DNA of 46,622 bases from an uncultured Bacilli bacterium. GTDB taxonomy: Bacteria > Bacillota_I > Bacilli_A > RF39 > UBA660. Position 1 is the stretch's first letter. Every line of letters starts with the position of its first letter. Positions 41,872 to 46,622 of this stretch are shown here, one piece after another. The translations under genes and the position numbers were made by a program. The notes beneath the pieces are model-generated. The model worked only from the letters and a program-made list of their open reading frames with translations. It made no database searches and was not told where the DNA came from. The DNA lies in NCBI GenBank assembly GCA_934085675.1, contig CAKOHH010000009.1, positions 1-46,622 of the forward strand, in the 5' to 3' direction.

Positions 41872-42090
41872 ATGTTAGAGACAATATTACTTATCATTTC
41901 TGTTTTACTTATTGCTTTAGTACTTTTACAAAGTAATAAAGCCAGTGATGCAGGTCAAATTATTAACTCAGCAAATGATCGTTTATTTGGTGTTGTGAAA
42001 GAAAGAGGCATGGAATTATTTATTACAAGATTAACGGCTTGTTTAGGTGTGCTATTTATGGTTATTTCTTTCATCTTATATATAAAGTAG
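41872..42090 (+). CDS. secG: Protein translocase subunit SecG
   Basis: 72 aa, two membrane helices (about 3-21 and 50-70) with the conserved loop 'LLQSNKASDAGQI' between. SecG assists SecYE in protein export. RBS TTGGAGGAA. The order secG-rnr-smpB is typical of Firmicutes. Confidence 0.93.
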   Translation: MLETILLIISVLLIALVLLQSNKASDAGQIINSANDRLFGVVKERGMELFITRLTACLGVLFMVISFILYIK

Positions 42091-42121
42091 ATTCGAATAA
42101 TTTATTCGAATTTATTTTTTT
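42091..42121 (+). terminator. secG terminator
   Basis: ATTCGAATAA (42091-42100) pairs with TTATTCGAAT (42102-42111), then T's. Confidence 0.8.
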
Positions 42122-42122
42122 A

Positions 42123-42151
42123 TTGTCGATAAAACAAAAAGACAGTATAAT
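42123..42151 (+). promoter_or_regulatory. rnr promoter
   Basis: TTGTCG (42123-42128), 17-base spacer, TATAAT (42146-42151). Confidence 0.75.
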
Positions 42152-42175
42152 AGGGATAGGATATAAGGTGAAAAT

Positions 42176-44308
42176 ATGAAAGAACAAGTGTTAGAAACTT
42201 TACAAAAAGAATATGACGCAAAAACATTATTACAAATAAATGATTTAATGGGTTTTGAAACCAGTGAAGAATTAAAAGATTTACAAGATGTTTTAGAAGA
42301 ACTTGTAAAAGATTATGTTGTCTATAAAACAAAAAAAGATAAATATATCTTGCTTTCTAATTGTCCTAGTTTAAAAATTGGCAAATATCAAGCTAATAAA
42401 AAAGGTTTTGGTTTTGTTCTCTTAAATAAGGAAGACGATTTATATATCAGTGGCGAAAACTCTAATGGGGCTATTGATGGGGATATTGTTTTAGCAGAAG
42501 TTTTAAATAAAGGAATCAAACCTGAAGGTCATATTATTAAAATTATTGAAAGAAATCTTCATAATTTAGTTGGAGAAATTGTTTCGTTTAAAAAAGGCTT
42601 AGGGTTAAAATTAGATGATGAAAGACTAGATTTAAATATAAAATTAGATAAAAAAAGTTTACAAGGTTGTGTCGTAGGTCATAAAGTTTTAGTAAAATTA
42701 ACGAAAGAAATTGGAAGAAAAAAATATTTAGGTGAAGTCATTAAAATTTTAGGGCATAAAGATGATCCGGGAACAGACATTTTAAGTATTGCTTATAAAT
42801 ACGACATTGAGCCTGATTTTAGTGCAGAAACAAAAGAAGAATTATTGTCTTTACCAGAAGAAGTGTCACCTGCTGACTTAATTGGTCGTCGTAATTTAAC
42901 CGACAAAATGATATTTACGATTGATGGAGCGCATACAAAAGATATTGATGATGCGATTTCTTTAGAAAAAGATGGCTCTAATTACATTTTAGGTGTTCAT
43001 ATTGCCGATGTTTCTAACTATGTCAAAGAAAATACAGGACTTGGTAATGACGCTTACGAAAGAGGTACTTCTAATTATCTTGCTAATACGGTTATTCCTA
43101 TGTTACCCCATCAATTATCAAATGGCATTTGTTCTTTAAATGAAGGAGTCATAAGACTTACAATGAGTTGTGTGATGACAATTAATGAAAAAGGCAAAGT
43201 TATTGATTATGATATTTTTGAATCTTATATTAAAAGTAGTAAGAAAATGACTTATGAGGCTGTCAATGATATTTTAATGCGTGATATTATTCCTGATGGT
43301 TATGAGCCTTTTGCAGATACTTTAAAAGAAATGAATACATTAGCCCATATTTTACGAAAAGAAAAAATGGAGCGAGGATACATTGATTTCAATTTAGATG
43401 AACCTGAAATTATTCAAGACGAAAATGGTAAAGCCATCGATATTGTAAGAGTTGTAAGAGAAGATGGCGAAAAAATGATTGAAGACTTTATGATTGCTGC
43501 TAATGAAACAGTTGCTTCTCATATTTATAATATGGATTTACCGTTTATCTATCGTGTTCATGGAGCCCCTAATAGTGACAAAATAGATGATTTTACTAAT
43601 TTATTAAAAGCTTTAGGTTATACTTTAAAAACAAGAACACTTGATATGACACCTAAAACCATGCAAAATGTTTTGAAAGAACTAGATGATAAACCAGAAT
43701 TTAAAATCTTATCCTCTCTTCTTTTAAGAAGCATGAGAAAAGCTGAATATTCAAAAGAAAATATTGGTCACTTTGGATTAGCATCAAAAGCTTATACACA
43801 CTTTACAAGCCCTATTAGAAGGTTTCCTGATTTGACGGTTCATCGTTTATTAAAAAAATATTTAGTTGAAAAAGATTTTTCAATGGCAACAATTAACTAC
43901 TTAAATAACGCCCTTGTTTCCATCGCAGAACATTCTAGTGAAAGAGAAGTAGCAGCTCAAAATGCTGAACGTGATGTTGATGATATGAAAATGGCAGAAT
44001 ATATGGAAAGCCATATTGGCGAAATTTATGAAGGTGTTATTAGTTCTGTCACTAGTTTTGGCTTCTTTGTCGAACTTCCTAATTTAATTGAAGGTCTTGT
44101 TCATGTTAACTCTTTAAAAGGTGATTACTTTAATTATGTACCAGAATTATTATCTTTAATAGGAAATTCTACCAAAAAAACATATCGTATTGGTGATAAA
44201 GTTAAAGTGAAATGTGTAGGTGCTAGTAAAGAAAGAGCGATGATTGATTTCGAGGTTGTTAAAGAAGAAAAAGATACTTTAAAAAAGAAACAAAAGTTGT
44301 CAAAATAA
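42176..44308 (+). CDS. rnr: Ribonuclease R
   Basis: 710 aa. A 3'-5' exoribonuclease that degrades structured RNA and, with SmpB/tmRNA, faulty mRNAs. An N-terminal winged-helix-like segment (1-60) and cold-shock OB folds (about 65-215) precede the RNB catalytic domain, with the Asp cluster 'DGAHTKDIDDAISL' starting at D250. Also seen are 'YFTHFTSPIRR'-type 'AYTHFTSPIRRFPDL' and a C-terminal S1 domain (about 615-695, 'EGVISSVTSFGFFVEL'). It ends with a short lysine-rich tail. RBS AAGGTGAAA. smpB follows as usual, but behind a terminator. Confidence 0.97.
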   Translation: MKEQVLETLQKEYDAKTLLQINDLMGFETSEELKDLQDVLEELVKDYVVYKTKKDKYILLSNCPSLKIGKYQANKKGFGFVLLNKEDDLYISGENSNGAIDGDIVLAEVLNKGIKPEGHIIKIIERNLHNLVGEIVSFKKGLGLKLDDERLDLNIKLDKKSLQGCVVGHKVLVKLTKEIGRKKYLGEVIKILGHKDDPGTDILSIAYKYDIEPDFSAETKEELLSLPEEVSPADLIGRRNLTDKMIFTIDGAHTKDIDDAISLEKDGSNYILGVHIADVSNYVKENTGLGNDAYERGTSNYLANTVIPMLPHQLSNGICSLNEGVIRLTMSCVMTINEKGKVIDYDIFESYIKSSKKMTYEAVNDILMRDIIPDGYEPFADTLKEMNTLAHILRKEKMERGYIDFNLDEPEIIQDENGKAIDIVRVVREDGEKMIEDFMIAANETVASHIYNMDLPFIYRVHGAPNSDKIDDFTNLLKALGYTLKTRTLDMTPKTMQNVLKELDDKPEFKILSSLLLRSMRKAEYSKENIGHFGLASKAYTHFTSPIRRFPDLTVHRLLKKYLVEKDFSMATINYLNNALVSIAEHSSEREVAAQNAERDVDDMKMAEYMESHIGEIYEGVISSVTSFGFFVELPNLIEGLVHVNSLKGDYFNYVPELLSLIGNSTKKTYRIGDKVKVKCVGASKERAMIDFEVVKEEKDTLKKKQKLSK

Positions 44309-44324
44309 TATTCAATGTGGTTTT

Positions 44325-44354
44325 AAGAAGGTAACTTGATTATCTTCTTTTTTT
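44325..44354 (+). terminator. rnr terminator
   Basis: AAGAAGGTAA (44325-44334) pairs with TTATCTTCTT (44340-44349) with one G-U pair, then T's. Confidence 0.85.
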
Positions 44355-44390
44355 GATTTTTAGCAATAAAAAGACTTTTATTCAAAAATT

Positions 44391-44399
44391 TGATACAAT
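44391..44399 (+). promoter_or_regulatory. Extended -10 promoter of smpB
   Basis: TGA-TACAAT (TACAAT at 44394-44399); the -35 is weak. Confidence 0.45.
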
Positions 44400-44463
44400 A
44401 AAGTTACAAGGCGGTTTTAAAAATATATAGCTCGATTTAGAAAAAGGTACAGGTGAATAATTT

Positions 44464-44892
44464 ATGGAAATAAAAAATAAAAAAGCTTATTTTGATTATG
44501 AAATTTTAAAAGAATATGAAGCAGGATTAGAACTTTTTGGGACAGAAATAAAAAGTATTCGAAAGGGTTCAGTCGATTTAAGAGACTCTTTTGTTATTAT
44601 TAAAGATAATGAAGCCTATATTTTAAATATGTATATTGCAAAATATGACGAGGGTAATCGTTTTAATCATGATGAAAGAAGAACGAGAAAATTATTATTA
44701 CATAAAGCAGAAATAAAAAAACTTAAAGAAGCTCGTCAAGAAGATGGAATAAGTATCATTCCTTTAAAGGTATATATCAAAAAGAATCATGCAAAAGTAT
44801 TAATTGGTCTTAGTAAAGGTAAAAAACTTTATGATAAGCGTGAAAGTATCAAAAAAAGAGATTTAGAAAGAGAACAAAAAAGACAATTTTAA
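44464..44892 (+). CDS. smpB: SsrA-binding protein SmpB
   Basis: 142 aa, slightly short of the usual 150-155. Binds tmRNA and directs trans-translation. Diagnostic parts are 'NKKAYFDYEILKEYEAGLELFGTEIKSIR', 'GSVDLRDSF' and the basic C-terminal tail 'GKKLYDKRESIKKRD'. RBS AGGTGAAT. No tmRNA gene was found in the window. Confidence 0.97.
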   Translation: MEIKNKKAYFDYEILKEYEAGLELFGTEIKSIRKGSVDLRDSFVIIKDNEAYILNMYIAKYDEGNRFNHDERRTRKLLLHKAEIKKLKEARQEDGISIIPLKVYIKKNHAKVLIGLSKGKKLYDKRESIKKRDLEREQKRQF

Positions 44893-44893
44893 C

Positions 44894-44922
44894 TTGTAAA
44901 TAAAAAACTTCTTTGCTATGAT
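44894..44922 (+). promoter_or_regulatory. Promoter of the small RNA between smpB and cysS
   Basis: TTGTAA (44894-44899), 17-base spacer, TATGAT (44917-44922) with an extended TGC. Confidence 0.65.
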
Positions 44923-44928
44923 AATAGT

Positions 44929-45090
44929 TGTGATGAGGAAAAAGATAAATAAAAGTTTAAAAAAATGGCCATTTGAATAAGCAAAGTTTTATTGCTCCTT
45001 AAAATCACACATTAATTCAAAACATCTTAACGTGGTCAAAGCATGTTAAGCCAGAAAATAGTTCTTCGTTAGAGAGGAACTATTTTTTTT
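44929..45090 (+). ncRNA. Unassigned small structured RNA or cysS leader
   Basis: About 160 bases between a good promoter and a strong terminator, with no reading frame. An elongated stem pairs TGTGAT with ATCACA, AGGA with TCCT and AATAAAA with TTTTATT, and is capped by AAATGGCCATTT. A second hairpin, CTTAAC/GTTAAG (about 45026-45051), follows, then the terminator. It has no T-box core and no known riboswitch, SRP or tmRNA signature. cysS has its own promoter downstream. Confidence 0.5.
45056..45090 (+). terminator. Terminator of the small RNA
   Basis: AAATAGTTC with GAACTATTT around an inner TTC/GAG, then eight T. Confidence 0.9.
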
Positions 45091-45107
45091 ATGAGTTGCA
45101 TAAAATG

Positions 45108-45116
45108 TGGTATAAT
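45108..45116 (+). promoter_or_regulatory. Extended -10 promoter of cysS
   Basis: TGG-TATAAT (TATAAT at 45111-45116). The -35 would fall in the preceding T-run and is poor. Confidence 0.55.
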
Positions 45117-45141
45117 ACTCACTAAGAAAAGGCGGGATTAG

Positions 45142-46530
45142 ATGAAAATTTATAATACACTTACTAGACAGGTAGAAACTTTTATTCCTCATGAAGAAGG
45201 AAAGGTCAAAATGTATACTTGTGGTCCAACTGTATACAATTATGCTCATATTGGTAATTTAAGAACTTATATTTTTGAAGATATCTTGGAAAAAACTTTA
45301 AATTATCTAGGTTATAAAGTGACAAGATGTATGAACATCACAGATGTAGGACACTTGACAAGTGATTCAGATTCTGGCGAAGATAAAATGGTTAAAGGAG
45401 CTAAAAAAGAACATAAAACGGTTTTGGATATAGCAAAATTTTATACAGAAGCTTTTAAAAATGATACGGCTAAATTAAATATTAAATGGCCTGAAATTGT
45501 TTCTCCAGCAACAGAAAATATTGAAATGTATTTTGAAATTATTCGTAAACTTTTAAAAGAAGGTTATGCTTACGAAAGTGGGGGTAATATTTATTTTGAT
45601 ACATCAAAATTAAAAGATTATTATTGTCTTACTAATCACAAGGCTGATGAAATGGTTGTTGGCGCTAGAGAAAGCGTTTTAGAAGATAGCAACAAAAAAA
45701 ATCAAGCTGATTTTGTTCTTTGGTTTACAAAATCAAAATTTGAAAGTCAAGAACTTAAATGGGAAAGTCCTTGGGGAGTAGGATATCCTGGTTGGCATAT
45801 TGAATGTAGTGGAATAGCAATTAAATATTTAGGTGAATATTTGGATATTCACTGTGGTGGGGTTGATAATATTTTTCCTCATCATACAAATGAAATTGCC
45901 CAAAGTGAATCCTTCTTAGGACATAAATGGTGTTCTTACTGGGTGCATGGAGAGCACTTAAATGATGAAACAGGTAAAATGAGTAAAAGCAAAGGCGATT
46001 TTTTAACGGTTTCACTTTTAGAGAGCAAAGGATATGACCCTTTAGTATATCGCTTTATGTGTTTAAATAGCCATTATCGTAAACAATTGTTATTTAGTTA
46101 CGACATTTTAGATAATATGGCTCAAAGTTATCATAAACTAAAAAATAAAATAGCATCGTTAAATAAAGAAGGAAGAGTTAGTGAATTCTTTTATGATTTA
46201 TTTGACGACAAATTTAAGGGTTATCTTGCTGATGATTTAAATACTGCTAATGCCCTTTCTCTTATTTATGATTTATTAAAAAGCGAAGTCGATGATAAAA
46301 CAAAATATGAACTTATTAAAGCGTGGGACAGTGTTTTATCACTTAATTTGTTAAACGAAAAAGAATTGGATGAAGATTTAAAAAAGTTTATTGAAACGAA
46401 AATCGAAGAACGACAAGTAGCTAAGAAAAATAAAGATTTTAAGACGGCTGATAAAATAAGAGATGAACTAGAACAACGAGGAATCATCCTTAAAGATACA
46501 AGAGATGGTGTTACTTACGAATTAATATAG
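45142..46530 (+). CDS. cysS: Cysteinyl-tRNA synthetase
   Basis: 462 aa, class I, charges tRNA-Cys. The zinc ligands include C27 in 'YTCGPTVY' and the Cys/His/Glu set in 'WHIECSGIA' and 'FPHHTNEIAQSE'. The HIGH-type motif is HIGN (36-39), and KMSKS stands at 279-283. A C-terminal helical anticodon region follows ('KNKDFKTADKIRDELEQRGI'). RBS AAGGCGGG. It ends in its own terminator. Confidence 0.97.
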   Translation: MKIYNTLTRQVETFIPHEEGKVKMYTCGPTVYNYAHIGNLRTYIFEDILEKTLNYLGYKVTRCMNITDVGHLTSDSDSGEDKMVKGAKKEHKTVLDIAKFYTEAFKNDTAKLNIKWPEIVSPATENIEMYFEIIRKLLKEGYAYESGGNIYFDTSKLKDYYCLTNHKADEMVVGARESVLEDSNKKNQADFVLWFTKSKFESQELKWESPWGVGYPGWHIECSGIAIKYLGEYLDIHCGGVDNIFPHHTNEIAQSESFLGHKWCSYWVHGEHLNDETGKMSKSKGDFLTVSLLESKGYDPLVYRFMCLNSHYRKQLLFSYDILDNMAQSYHKLKNKIASLNKEGRVSEFFYDLFDDKFKGYLADDLNTANALSLIYDLLKSEVDDKTKYELIKAWDSVLSLNLLNEKELDEDLKKFIETKIEERQVAKKNKDFKTADKIRDELEQRGIILKDTRDGVTYELI

Positions 46531-46552
46531 ACAGAAATGTCTATATTTTTTT
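46524..46552 (+). terminator. cysS terminator
   Basis: AATATAGACA (46524-46533) pairs perfectly with TGTCTATATT (46538-46547), then T's. Confidence 0.9.
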
Positions 46553-46572
46553 GACAAGTTTTGTCGAATTGG

Positions 46573-46600
46573 TTGCAATTAAATTTTTAATATGTAGAAT
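46573..46600 (+). promoter_or_regulatory. Candidate promoter of the gene beyond the window
   Basis: TTGCAA (46573-46578), 16-base spacer, TAGAAT (46595-46600). A palindrome GACAA-N3-TTGTC (46553-46565) lies just upstream. Confidence 0.4.
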
Positions 46601-46622
46601 AAGGCCTACTTTTGTACAAAAG

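Noticed and set aside
44929..45090. cysS T-box, 6S RNA or tmRNA
   Set aside because: There is no GGTGGTACCGCG core, no tag-peptide frame or tRNA-like ends, and the fold is three separate hairpins rather than one 6S-type rod.

Overview
The window is low-G+C Gram-positive (Firmicutes/Bacilli-type) chromosome, roughly 30% G+C by eye. The evidence is the S10-spc-alpha ribosomal protein order, a Lys T-box, zinc-type S14, adenylate kinase with a zinc lid, strong AAGGAGG ribosome binding sites and factor-independent terminators after most genes. TGA is used as a stop (for example at 29457-29459 and 39693-39695), so the code is the standard bacterial one and not the Mycoplasma code. Loss of rpmD, a truncated L24, a shortened ClpC and a strongly divergent GroEL point to a reduced gut Bacilli lineage near the Mollicutes (RF39- or Erysipelotrichia-like). 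That placement is inference.

Layout. 174-4059 is an accessory stretch: a membrane-anchored Ig-like/C39 peptidase surface protein, two paralogous one-TM exported proteins with a shared C-x16-C core, and between them two small genes that look phage-derived. 4300-6500 is lysS under a T-box with an AAA specifier; the LysRS carries an extra C-terminal tRNA-binding domain. 6650-11800 holds an XRE regulator, an IT-superfamily transporter, a PPC-domain protein, clpC behind a hairpin that covers its Shine-Dalgarno, and a glyoxalase-II-like hydrolase. 11860-25865 is the S10-spc-alpha cluster from rpsJ to rplQ, including secY, adk, map, infA, rpmJ and rpoA. It starts at a promoter, passes through a structured 5' leader and ends in one terminator. 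25900-33280 holds an orphan helical protein, a four-gene ABC exporter operon, trpS and a MATE transporter fused to a cytidylate-kinase-like domain.

33286-36947 is a minus-strand accessory island: a small soluble protein, an acyltransferase-3 membrane protein, an exported protein coupled to a 60-residue candidate secreted peptide, and a membrane-spanning XRE regulator with a Cys-containing outer domain. 37201-46530 returns to the plus strand: a CarD-type regulator; a translationally coupled trio of radical SAM protein, DUF4130 protein and divergent GroEL; then engB, secG, rnr, smpB, an unassigned small structured RNA and cysS. secG, rnr and smpB are neighbours in many Firmicutes.

The most unusual items are the divergent chaperonin locked to a DNA-repair-type radical SAM pair, the MATE-kinase fusion, the peptide/membrane-regulator module, the LysRS fusion and several promoter-hairpin-terminator leaders. 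No tRNA or rRNA genes, CRISPR arrays, insertion sequences or replication origin were seen.
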